From Pyrrhosoma nymphula (Eukaryota > Arthropoda > Insecta > Odonata > Coenagrionidae): a stretch of DNA of 64,000 bases. Positions 48,061 through 59,042 of the stretch are shown here, one piece after another. The translations under genes were made by a program, and so were the position numbers. The stretch lies in the NCBI GenBank assembly GCA_963573305.1, contig OY754338.1, positions 19,156,192-19,220,191 of the forward strand, in the 5' to 3' direction. The notes below the pieces were generated by a model. That model was not told the DNA's origin. It saw nothing but the letters and a program-made list of their open reading frames with translations, and ran no database searches. The first letter of the stretch is position 1. Each line of letters starts with the position of its first letter.

Positions 48061-49110
48061 AATTGTTTCCCTTATATTATGAAGAATTTCCACGATATCT
48101 CGCCCGAATCTGTTGAATTAACTGCACACACTTGGTACGGGAAAAATACTAATCTAAGTGTTCCCTTAACTGATTTCTTTCTCGATGGCATATCTCTCGC
48201 CAATTATTCATCGAATGAGAGTGACGTTCCTTTCCCACTGACAAAGGTTGTCTCACTTCCAACAAGGTGAGGTATTAATTACGATGTATTTAGTCAATAA
48301 AATCTGTACTTTTTGGAAAGGAGGGCAAGGAAATTATTCACCAAAGCCAAGCTACATCTCAGCATTGCATAAATATTCCAAAAGAGTAAAGTTGTCCATC
48401 TACTACCATTCAGGTGTCCATAGTGAGCTATTATTATGTTATCCATAGCGTCCATTATTATCTGTTTTTTTACAGCTCCTTGTTGCATCACAAATTCTGT
48501 TTTTTACATTTTCAAAATTTGGTTATAGAATGATGGTGTCTCAGGGCATATGTGGTGGAACGTTTTCATCGTGAATGAAGAATTCTTGCAGTTTTCCTTT
48601 TTTTAAAAGATCAGTTTTTAATACGACCGGTATATACGTAGTAACATCATTGTTAAGCAATGGTCTGAGCAATAAAAAATGTAAATTTACATTATGATGA
48701 TGGGTATGTAGGATGGGAAAAAAGGACGAGTTGAAGTATTGGAAGGAAAGGGATGGAGGGAAAGGAGAAAAACCAAGTGGGGGAGGCGTCCATTGAAGGA
48801 GATGTATGGAAAGTAGAGGAGAAGATGGGATTGAAATATTTTTTGTTCATAATCGGGATTTTATTGAGGTTATCTTGTATTATTTCAGGTGTTCTAAAGC
48901 GTCCAGTTTTTTTTCTTTTACGAGCATGTTTTCGGTGAGAAGTTGCATTCATGGTCGGTTTCCAGGATGCATTTGGCAATCATGGAGGAGTCATTTTCAT
49001 TACTCAGATATCTTCTGTGTTCTTTAAACCGAGTGGTTAACACTCCGTCCAGTTTGACCAACATATACTGCACGGTATGAATTGCAGCCTAATTTATATA
49101 CTTAACTATC
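47930..49110 (-). pseudogene. Penelope-like element relic with GIY-YIG module and tail
   Basis: On the minus strand, 49,102 down to 49,043 reads YKLGCNSYRAVYVGQTGRS, the start of the GIY-YIG endonuclease domain found after the reverse transcriptase in Penelope-like elements. A frameshift follows, and the next frame continues LTTRFKEHRRYLSNEN, then SSMIAKCILETDHECNFSP. This is the usual RFKEHRR and I-A-HILET-H part of the same domain. A further shift leads to a KTGRFRTPEII-like segment, which fits the K-RKLDALE-EI region. About 0.7 kb of untranslated sequence follows, ending in the tail cctgatgatggctcagtgag, ccgaaacgcgtagtac and atttgtggaaaattg at 47,930-48,060. The reverse transcriptase itself is not visible upstream, so the copy is 5'-truncated and inactive. 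Confidence 0.8.
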
Positions 49111-50467
49111 AATGGTCTTTTTTACTTTGTGATTGGTTCTAGAATATATTTTTTCATTCATTTCAACATAATCTATTTGATTATGAGTTTAATGCGAGAA
49201 ATATAAATGCAAACACTCTTGTTTTGGTTTTCTAAGTTATTTTTAAAATGAATCAATCACTCTCAGACATACTTTTCACAGAGCAGAAAAAAAACCTTTC
49301 GGCTGTGAAGGTATTTTTATCCTTCGCGTGAAATGAATAAGTCAAGTTAAAGCCTCAAATATGTATATTTAGTAATTTACTAACAATTTTAGCAATAAAA
49401 GCAGAGTTTTTGCATCATTAAGTTTACACTATATAATCCTAGTTGTAACAACTGATTAAGATAAACAATTGATAGAGGTCCTTTGGATAACTAGGGGTAA
49501 TAACTAGTAACTCGCCAAAATTGCCATAAGAGAAATTCAAAGGCTTCACGTACAACAGATTTATTATCGAGCTGCAGGTATAGCAAATCTCCAATAATAT
49601 AATGCAAACACCGGCGCAGCAGGAAACCTCTCAAGCACATTTCTACGAATCCTATCCCAAATGAAGACCTTGATTTTACACGAGGGTTATAAATTTGTCG
49701 GTTTCTTATTATGCTGAAAGTCGTGTGCTACGCTCTACTGACCTCATGGGCAATTTATCATTTCTCGCCGGGAAAATCCATTCCGCCAACTTGTGGCCGA
49801 GGTATAGTCATAGAGCACTACTATGACCTTGAAGAGGTAATGCTGCTTCCTCATTGGATCGTGAGCGAGCGACTCAGATAAACCTCCTACACATCGTGGG
49901 TGTAAACGCATTCGAAAAACTGTCAGCGCTATATTATAGAAACTATGCTTAAGCAATAATAAGCGCAAGAATCATTTTAACTCACCCTTGTTAAAACCAC
50001 ATCGCGAGTACGCCGTGAGTACTTGAGACCCGAGCTGGGAAAGATTTGATACGCGACATAAATTAAAACCAAAGGTGGGACGCAGGCCTCATTTAACACT
50101 TGAAACAACACTGCAACATACCTGATGGGAGCATTAAGGTGAAAGCCACTAAGTATTTGCAAGTTTCATAATCGGAAAATTTTCCTTCGGAAAAATAATA
50201 ATTCGAATAAATCGGAAAAATGCAGACTGTTGTAGTAGCAGATTGACAGGGTTGCTAAAAGATCCCAGCTCTGCATCTAGAGATGACGGAAGCAATAAAA
50301 TAAGAGTGATATACTGCATAACTGATATGTGATAAAACTCCTCACACACCATTAACGACTACAGAACAAAACGGATCGAGACATAAAACCGTCAAAACAT
50401 AGCACCAATCATCCTTTTTCTCTCCCGATACCTTTTTGTTTTACCCTTTCTTCTTCGTGGCCTGTAT
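49111..50467. other. AT-rich DNA, no gene recognised
   Basis: This lies upstream of the Penelope-like relic on its coding strand, where a reverse transcriptase would be expected, but I found no reverse-transcriptase motif. Minus frames at 49,744-49,968 and 50,149-50,352 are unrecognised. Confidence 0.4.
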
Positions 50468-50520
50468 CCTAACACCCACTGCCAAACGTCCTTGTGGAGG
50501 CTTGCAGGGTGATATGCTGA
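50468..50520 (+). repeat. Copy 3 of the recurrent repeat tail
   Basis: The segment aacacccactgccaaacgtc then cttgtggaggcttgcagggt matches the copies at 2094 and 7887 in block order. It is followed by gatatgctga rather than a gtagat run. Confidence 0.5.
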
Positions 50521-50544
50521 TTTACATGCACTTTCACATTTTCG

Positions 50545-50590
50545 TTATACACGTTACTTCGTACTCGTTACTCGCTACTTCGTACTATCA
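50545..50590 (+). repeat. Short CGTTACTTCGTAC tandem repeat
   Basis: Near-tandem copies of cgttacttcgtact, cgttact and cgctacttcgtact lie within 40 bases. The unit resembles the gttact motifs at the ends of the TIR-like element near 60.5-61.5 kb, but the link is weak. Confidence 0.5.
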
Positions 50591-53178
50591 TTCTCACCCA
50601 TCGACCTGCTCTTGATTTAATGGAAACATAATTATTGTCCCTTCGGACTCAAATCCACTCCAGTCACGATATTGGCCAATTTATCTTCCCTTTTCCACTA
50701 AATCAGGATCACACCACTTTCTCACATTGTTGGTCGACCACACACGGCCTCCGGCACTCAGGTACGCCCGAGTGTCTCTCTCTCCTTGCCCATGTGGGAC
50801 AGTTCACGAAGAACACAAGAACATGGCGTTCCTAAAATGTAAGATGTAATCAACCGTGTCTTCAAATCGACAAAAACAGTTTTTAAAATAAACTTCTGTG
50901 TTTTCTTTGAACTGCTCTATGTTAAAAAAAATCCACGCTATTTATCGTCATTCTAACTGAGATATTATTAAAGAAAAATCATATATAGAGTTATATAGAG
51001 TACTTGGAGAAGACTTACGGTTCCCAGGCTGGAAATATAGGGACATTAGGAAATTAAAACACTTTGGGTGGAGAAGAAAAAGCACACTCCCGTTATGTTT
51101 TGTACCATCTTAATCAGAAGTTAAACCACCTAATATGACACATGTTCACTTTAGTATCTAACTTCCTCATTTCCGATGGAGCATGTTTAACCACCAAGGC
51201 AGCTTATGATTGGACAGCGTACGACATTACTCTCCCCCGAGATTGATGACACTACTCAATCGATAAAGGAGAGCTATCTCCTGCGTCATGTCCAGAAATT
51301 GCGTCGCAAAATCTCTCTATTTGAATCACATGCCAAAATTCAACCCCTTAAAGTAACACTCTAAAGTTAGTTTATCGTGGTGGTTGATATTAAAAATCCA
51401 TTAAGTTCGTGACGCGCAGAATCGTTTTAATTACTTAAATCCTAGATTGAAGATGAGATGGAACCTGGGTAAATGGATGAACGAAACGATGGCCTGTTGT
51501 CCGCTCAAGATGGACGTTTTTGATCCATCAAACTCGGCCATCACGCGAATCCTGTGGATTATGATCGGTCCAACGTAAGACGCCCATCTTCTTTGTGAAG
51601 GACCGTCTTAATGAAATGACTAAAGAGTTGAACGAGAGCATACTCTGCATAATACTCCGATAACATCCTCTGTCTGACTCGCAAGCCCAAATTCAACTGC
51701 AATGAGGATATGTTCACGTGCGACGTGAGTCGGGCTCACCTTAGCACACCTCACCCCCCACACCTCGCCTCTTCTTCAACCACAGTGAGGCGTTCTCCAC
51801 CCTCCACAAGTGCTCGCATTCCAGAGCCACCTTATGGAAGCGGCGTCATCCTTCGCGAAATATATTCGGCACTTATCGATTCCGCAACTGACATTATTCG
51901 GAAAAAGTTTCTCCGGTAAATTCGACGGGCAGAGGTGGTTGGGTGGCATCCAGTGGGGTGAAGGGCGGAAGAGGCGAAAAGACGGGTGAAGTATGAGGTG
52001 ATGATTGCTTTCGATCGGGGAGGAGGAGGTAAGTGCAAAGGGCGAAGACCGAGAGCACTGCCACGAGGAAAAGGGAATATTTCGAACGGGTGGAGAGGGC
52101 GTGTCAGGTAGCGCAAGGCTGCTAGTGAACTTATTGTCAAAGGAATATTGCTAGAAAAATATAAGCTCAGGATAGATTGACTACGATTTCTCTTTGGCAG
52201 TTTAACGGCCATTTAGTAAAACAGTTACATGACAATGACAATTAATGGGCTGCGAAAAGTAGAGAAAAAGCTATATAAATACTGACAGGCCTTGCTTTAA
52301 ATGCTCCCTTATGCCAAGAATAGCTCAGGTTTTTGGCTAAAACTAGCGACGGAAAAAAACGCAATAATTATTTATAGTACAAAAACAATTCTATGAACAA
52401 AGAAATTTACAAAGTGATTGAAGTTTTAGCAGCGTAAGTTAATTCACCGGCTTACTGCATTCAGGTGCCATTTAAATATCCTGTTGTTGCTTAATTTAAA
52501 TTTCAAGTAAGGATAAGACGAGCAGGTTAAAACCGCCTATCTTTTAACTCTTGATATGAAACTAAAATTGCTATAATCAATATTATCAGAATGATGAGTC
52601 AGGCAGGTAAACTTGTTTAACCACATTTTATAAAACGCATTACTTAGACAAAACCTACGACGCATTAATCTCGTAAATTGGCATGTAATCCGTTAAAAAC
52701 TAAAACAAACATACCTCAGTGGTTTTGGGGATACTTTTTTTATTCCATTACAATATTAAATCTCTAAACATCAGAAGCTCGTGAATTACATCTATGATCG
52801 TGATTGCTCCTCCCTATCACACAACACCGCAGTGGTATTTGCAATCAAAGATGAGAATGCACTGTGGGAAATGTAATGACTCTATGGGAGTGGCAACTGT
52901 GTCATGAATATTCCGTGGGGGGCCGGAGCTGTACACCTAGCACATGGAAATGAGGATAAATATAACGACAGAGTTGGAGAAAGATATTTTACATTGCTAT
53001 GGCCTCCTTTGGGTAAGGACGCAAGTGTTTTGTTTTTATATGATAAAATGTATCAGCTGCAGTGTAAGAAAGATCGGCCAGTATTGTTATAGCATATGAT
53101 TGTATAAAAATATAAATAAGCAGATTTATTTGATAAAATAGGACAAGAGTACCTTAAATTACAAAGAAAGCAAGTATT
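50591..53178. other. No gene recognised
   Basis: A 126-residue minus frame at 51,832-52,212 and a 69-residue plus frame at 51,710-51,919 lie in a mildly GC-rich patch and show no domain. The rest is AT-rich without a visible feature. Confidence 0.35.
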
Positions 53179-53186
53179 CTATAGAC

Positions 53187-53388
53187 CAGGGTTGTCCAAC
53201 TTGCTAGGCCTCAAGGGCCACAACTTAGCCTTCGATATGGTTGCGGGCCATAGTAATAAACTATTGTTTTTAAAAGTAAAAATGAAACAACGTATATAAA
53301 AATAAAAATAAATGTCTGTATGTTTGTTTAGTAACCTTTCGCGGGCCACAATTAAATGGCACCGCGGGCCGCCAGTTGGACAACCCTG
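53187..53388. mobile_element. hAT-type MITE with 8-base target duplication
   Basis: The element is 202 bases. It begins cagggttgtccaactt and ends agttggacaaccctg, giving inverted repeats of 15 bases. It is flanked by ctatagac at 53,179-53,186 and ctatggac at 53,389-53,396, an 8-base target duplication with one difference. CAGGG ends with an 8-base duplication are diagnostic of the hAT superfamily. Inside, gggccac blocks near both ends form subterminal repeats. There is no coding sequence, so it depends on a transposase encoded elsewhere. Confidence 0.9.
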
Positions 53389-53396
53389 CTATGGAC

Positions 53397-54620
53397 GGTG
53401 TAGTCACCAAAATTGATGGGGAAATACTGTAAGGCAATATTTCCCAACATTTTTCGAGCCAACGGGGTTCCACAAACTTACGCACAGCCATTAACTTTAA
53501 AATTATAAACTAGATGACCAAATCAGAAAGGTTATCAAAATAAAATTATTAAAAATTGCATTTAATCTGATGTTCATGGAAAATCCAAAAGGTAAAAGGT
53601 TTATTCATTCCTGGACATGCATTTACATCCAAAGGACAAGGTTAAAATATTAAAGGAAACCACAATTATAATAATAACATAAACATTTTTTTCAAAACTA
53701 CGTATTTTAAGAAGTATATTAGTTTAAACTATTGGCACCATTATATAATAATGCAAAGTAAGAAGTATGGAGAACGATATAAAGTGTGCATTCCTCCAAA
53801 CATCTGAAAACCGTTTAGAGGATTTTTTATCGCCCGTTTTAACGGAGGTAAATGAAGATAGCCCATGAACATCGCCTGTGGTCACCGATTGGTCAGGAAC
53901 CTGCCTCCAGCGCCCCACTATCGCCCCATCTGTTTCTTTCCACCTCCCAAGACTCTAGCATCGCCCGTGATAGCGCGCACTTAGGGAACTCGTAAGTTAA
54001 GAATTCGTCAAAATAGTAGCTGAAAAGAAAGATTTTGCATAGCGCGGGAGAGGGAGGGGACAACCAATATTTGTGGAAGGCTTGAAGCGAGGGAAGTATG
54101 TGAAAATTTAAAGATAGAATTGTTATTGGAAGGGAAGATAGTTCTCTGTAGGAAACGGCCCCGACAGTCAGCAAAATTGTGCTCTAAGGGCAAACCAATC
54201 AATCCCTTCATTTATTTGGTACTATTAGAGGGATCTGGTTTCTAACGGGAAGCTACGAATTACTTGCAACGAGTATGCATAAAGGAACGGGGTCAATTTT
54301 GACCATTTTACATTTTCTTGGCTAAAAAAAAGTAATTTGAAAAAGTAAAAAAACAACCTATGCACGGATTCTAACGCTTTTCTAATAAGGGTAAATCTAG
54401 GTGCATAAGGAAAGTTTTTATATAGCCTACGTCCATCATTGCGCACACAATTAGCTACATGCAACATTTATAAGTAATTGGTTTACCCGTGTTTGAGATT
54501 CCCATGCTAGAAAAAACATACATACATACCCACATCCATTTTTATTTGTATATATAATAATGTGATAGAGTCTGTGTACCTGTTACTCAAGTAGAAAGAA
54601 AATATGACTTAGTAGTCAGT
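53397..54620. other. AT-rich DNA, no gene recognised
   Basis: Overlapping minus frames at 53,893-54,211 are unrecognised. No repeat boundary is visible until the LINE tail near 54,620. Confidence 0.4.
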
Positions 54621-55375
54621 TCTCTCTATCGGTCACAATCCTAGGATTAGTTTGCAGCAGTCCTCCATTTTTTTCGGTCCTGAGCCAGCCCCTTTAACTC
54701 TGCATAGGAACAGCCTAGCATCTGCTCCACCACGATCTGCTCCACGTAGGCCTAGGCCTTCCTCCACAGTTTTTTCCCGTAACTGACCCCTCCAAGATGT
54801 TCTTTACAAGGTCTTTGTGCCTCAAAATATGTCCGATAAGAGTTGCTTTCCGTTTCTTTATCCTATCGAGCAGGCAATTTTTCTCTCCCACTCACTGCAA
54901 CTACTCTTCATTTTTTACCCGGTCCACCCAGGGTATATTTAACACCCTGATGTAGCACCATAATTCAAACGCTAATACCCTTCTCTTCTCATCTACCCCG
55001 TGTGTCCTGGTCTCACTTCCATACAGCATAATGCTCCATACCTACAAAGGTCTCTACTAGTTGTCTTCTTAACTCTATATTGATGCTGCCGGTGGTGAGG
55101 AGTTTGGATTTCTTGTAAAACGCTACCTTGTCCTGGTTGATTCGGCTCTTTAGATCTTTTTGGCTTCGAGTAGCTCCTCCTCATTCTCCGCCAGGATTGC
55201 AATGTCATCTGCAAACCTTATCATATCTAACTTTTCTCCATACACATTCACTGTTTCTCTATAACTCATCTTCTCCCTCACCTCGTCTGTTCCACGTTGT
55301 ATGTAGCCAGCAGAGAAAGGGTGAAAGAGGGCACCTTTTCCGCACACCTTACCTCATTTTTGGCTCTTACTAGTG
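54621..55375 (-). pseudogene. LINE relic, reverse transcriptase to C-terminus, best preserved of three
   Basis: On the minus strand, 55,347 down to 55,150 is open and contains EKLDMIRFADDIAILAENEE, the FADD catalytic motif (motif C) of a LINE reverse transcriptase with both Asp intact. A deletion follows, then INIELRRQLVETF near 55,090. From 55,024 the frame reads LYGSETRTHGVDEKRRVLA, FELWCYIRVLNI, PWVDRVKNEE, a stop, VGEKNCLLDRIKKRK, GHILRHKDLVKNILEG. After one frameshift it ends YAELKGLAQDRKKWRTAAN near 54,650. These are the post-palm and C-terminal blocks of one class of insect non-LTR elements. The 5' half with endonuclease is missing. Two stops, one frameshift and one deletion make it inactive, but far less decayed than the relics at 8703 and 31,447. 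Confidence 0.9.
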
Positions 55376-56572
55376 GTCTCCGCATCTTATCACAGCTTTA
55401 TCTCTCATATACAAGCTCCAGTCAGTTAAATACAACATAACTACGCTTGTATTATATTTTTGCTCCACAAATTCAAAAAGATGATGAATAGTGTCCCAAA
55501 ACCTATAAAAGTCGAACGCACTTGTGGCTTTCCCCATGGGGTCCAACTTAAATGTAGGTGAGATCAGACGAGCGCCTTCCCTAAATCAGTGGAGAGGCAG
55601 GAAATTTCGGGGCTCCCAAGTTTTATTTCGGTGAGGGAGCGACGATGGCGACCACAAAAGGGACACCCGACGCCACCGACGATGGCGCCCCAACGGAGTT
55701 GATGAATTCAAAATGAATTTCCACGACGCGTACTCCGAAATGCGACGCGTTTGAGCCACGGATGGAGATTTATCCTCGAATGCATCTGCGGTGATTGTGG
55801 AAGAATCGATTCATCAAAGGGCTTCGGACACAAAAGAAGAACACCCCCATCCGAGTTGTTAAAGGAAACCCGTTCCTGGCATTGGGGGAAAAAATACGCA
55901 AATTCCCTCTCTTTTATGCCTGATGTTCACATCGATCGACCAGAAATATCTCAACTCTTTTCCTCTCCGTGAGATTAATGAGGTTGTTGAAGCGAATACG
56001 TGCTGCAAATGATGGGAGTATAAAAAAGAATGAACCGGAACAAGGAATAAGAATCTCTGAAAGGGATTCACTCCCAACTCCACTCAAACTCGGACGGACA
56101 CACAAAAGAGGCAAGATATTTAATGCAATGCAATTTAACTCATATTTAAATCAAAAGATACTCTCAAGTGTGTGGGAACATTAGTATACACCTTGTTTAA
56201 CGCTAACTATATTGATTCCGCTACGTTGAGGCCCGCCTTAGTAGCAAAAATGATAACTGAAAATGACATAAAAACAATGAAATGACAAATTAACAAGATA
56301 ATATGCACATGAATCTTCATCGCCATCAGTGCTGTCACAAAGCCATTCCTCTACTTTCGCTAAATCCCCCACTGTGCTATAACCAATTTATTCCCTTGAC
56401 ATTTAAAACAGTTTCTTGATGGCTCCATTCCGGAACGAACACATCAAGCATAACAGCCCATATGGATCTGTCCGTGCCAGCAGGAATTACTCTACGGAAC
56501 TGGATAAATGAATCTTCGTATCTTTTCGATGTTAACTTTCCCGGGAAGAAGAGGCATTCCAAAAATCGAATG
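55376..56572. other. No gene recognised
   Basis: The string cgacgatggcg occurs twice, at 55,640 and 55,678, in a short CpG-containing patch. Overlapping frames at 55,751-56,184 on both strands have no domain. Confidence 0.35.
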
Positions 56573-56580
56573 GATTCCAG

Positions 56581-56890
56581 CAGGGGTGGCGTGGGTGCTC
56601 AGGGGCCCGGGCCGCTGCACGTCCAGAGGGGCCCGGTTTTTGTAACCCCCCCCCCCCCTCTCCACTTCCGAAAAAATTTGTGCGTTAAAAACGCGTTAAA
56701 CTACAATTTCACAGGCATATATGTACAGTATGACAAAATTGTACTTTCACTCAGAGATGTTTGGTCTGCTGACTGTTCAAAGTTCGGTGCCCGGCCCGCC
56801 GGGCCCTTCGGACCCGAGCGCGAAACCTAGTGCGTGGCCGGGGGCCCGGGCGGGAATCCCTGCCTTCCCGCCCTGGCAACGCTTCCCCTG
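56581..56890. mobile_element. Probable GC-rich hAT-type MITE
   Basis: The left end is caggggtggcg and the right end, read inwards, is caggggaagcg, so 9 of 11 terminal bases match. The left flank gattccag (56,573-56,580) and the right flank gaattccag (56,891-56,899) look like a target duplication with one extra base. Both subterminal regions are very GC-rich with ggggcccggg blocks (56,607 and 56,840) and the middle is AT-rich. A run of 13 C lies at 56,646-56,658. Ends, size and flank fit a non-autonomous hAT element, but the imperfect duplication leaves doubt. Confidence 0.65.
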
Positions 56891-56899
56891 GAATTCCAG

Positions 56900-58825
56900 T
56901 ATTATAAAATAAAAAATTGTGATGGACCTTAGGCCAAGAACAAATTAAGATTATATTAAGACCAAAAATGAGTATCGAATTTAATGCTTTTTAAAGGAAA
57001 AATTTTAAGCGTGGAATTTTACTAAGATAGAGTTTCATCAAAATTATTCAGTCCACTCATAGACTTCTCTCCGAATGAAAATCAGAAAATTCTCGTCGCA
57101 TCCCTCAAATTAATTTTCTCGAAGTGGGACAAACGTGAAATCGATATGGTTTTCCCCAACGTGACTCCCGTTCACCCCTCCCAACCCGAGTCCTCTCCCC
57201 ACCTCTCCCCATTCCTCTTTTTACTCTCCACATTTTGTGTACACAATGTTGGTACTCTCTTCCTATGCCATCCGCGATGCCTTCGATCTAATATCTCTTT
57301 GCAGTGAGCTTTAATTTTTTATAATTACATTTTACTCAAAATCCAACAGCCGATATAACACTAGAAGCAGGAAGGCACAGAGAAAAATAAATTTCTCGTA
57401 CGCAGAAGAGAAATAATTATAAATTACGTGAAGATTTCATGAACAACGGATCAAGAACTCAGAATTCTGAGAGCAGATGGAACTTTTGGGTTGGAACTCA
57501 CGAGTGGGACAGCCGAAACATTTATTTGTTTTTGCATAGGCCGTAAGACCAAAAATGTTGTATATCTGAAAGCACTCAAATAAAACACTCAACTCTATTT
57601 TAATACACAAAAAATAATTTTCTTTAATTTATTTTGAACATGCAAATGTGTCTGCTTTGTATGTGTGCCTACTTAGAAAGAAAAGGAGGCATTGAAACGC
57701 ATGCCGGGCAATTTTAGTCATAAAATAAATGTCAACTTATCCTCACATTAACAATTTCAAATTATGTGATATGTATTACTCCTATATTTTGCAGCCGTGC
57801 ATAATTAAATTAAATTGTTATAAAATCAGAATGTATAAAAGCAATAAAAATAAAAACAGTTTAAAAAATACAGGCACACGGAAATAATAAGAAAGGACAC
57901 CCACGAACAATATCAAGAAATTTTGATAGCTGTCAATCCGTCTTTTTCGGTGTTAGGTGATACATTCACCAAGAGCTTTTTCCTCGAAGAAATACTTACA
58001 AAATATTAAGGTGGATATACATACCACTGGGGAATTAAATTTTTAACAAAGAATCCGTGCAAAAAATACAAAGAATATATTGGCTTGAAAGCCAAAAGTT
58101 GTCTAAGTATACTTTGTGCGTGGTTTCCATTATATCGTTATGAGAAAACTTGTATGATAATTTAAACCTGAAATCCAACGTGATTCGTCTCTATTAGGTA
58201 CAGTTTTCCCTTTCAATATCCCGATTCCTGGCATGTATAGTAATTGCCACCTGTCTGACCTTCACCCGATAAGGAGAAAGGTCTCCCATTTTATTTTTTC
58301 ACCTCATTTCATGACACGATGAAACACCTTGGAGGTATATCTATTTTTTCACGAAAATATCCATTAGTGTGTCCGAGGCAGACGAGAACAACCTTATCCG
58401 ACAAACGAGGAGGCTTTCTGATGTTCGGACGAGCCCTCGGGGGGACGATGTTTAGGAAGGAAATTCTGAAAGACGGTGTGCGTTCGAATTACAAGGAGGA
58501 TAAGGAAGGCTTAGCGATGAAGGCTATGCGTGAGGTAGGGGGGAGGAGAGGAGTCTGAAAAAAGAGGAAGATTGGAGGATGGAGTCGAGGGAAGATGATG
58601 GGAAAGTCTCACGCGAGAAGGCAGTTCGATATAAAGTTGTCGATATCGTTAACAAGCCGATATTTTTCCATCTAGTCTATTTCGAATGAAACAGAAAATA
58701 AGAACAGAAAGAGTTCCGAACAACTTGGAGGTGGACTACTTTTTTATTGGTGACTCCGAAAATTCAGATTCCGAAAAAGATAATTTGCGGGAACATTTGC
58801 ATGCGTACATTGAAGGATATATATG
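56900..58825. other. AT-rich DNA, no gene recognised
   Basis: A C-rich patch lies at 57,165-57,225. The plus frame at 58,319-58,558 has no recognisable domain. No transposon end or RNA gene is visible. Confidence 0.4.
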
Positions 58826-59042
58826 TACAGCTCTCGCGAAAGCTTATGGGGTTCGGATGCGCTGAAGAAGACGTCGTGGAGGGGTAAGGTTTGGTGGAAG
58901 GGGTAGTAAAAATGGACGTATGGTAAAGCGAAGACATGGCATTTGTATCATGCATTAGTGCATTTCAAAAAATGGAATTTGTATGATGCGTACAACGCAA
59001 ACGCCGCGCATCCGAACGCCATAAGCTTTCGCGATAGCTGTA
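58826..59042. mobile_element. Fold-back repeat with 37-base arms
   Basis: The arm 58,826-58,862 (tacagctctcgcgaaagctt to ggatgcgc) pairs with 59,006-59,042 with 35 of 37 positions matching. A weaker match may extend outwards (gcgtacat and tatgcag). The 143-base middle is unpaired and includes gaatttgtatgatgcgtaca and a similar gcatttgtatcatgcattag. Both arms, read on opposite strands, give an AHPNxISFRxSC peptide, which is a result of the inversion and not evidence of a gene. Confidence 0.75.

Noticed and set aside
56573..56870. Alternative right end of the 56.6 kb element at ccctg near 56,862
   Set aside because: The flank there (ccttcccg) does not match the left flank gattccag, whereas the end at 56,890 has a near-matching flank.
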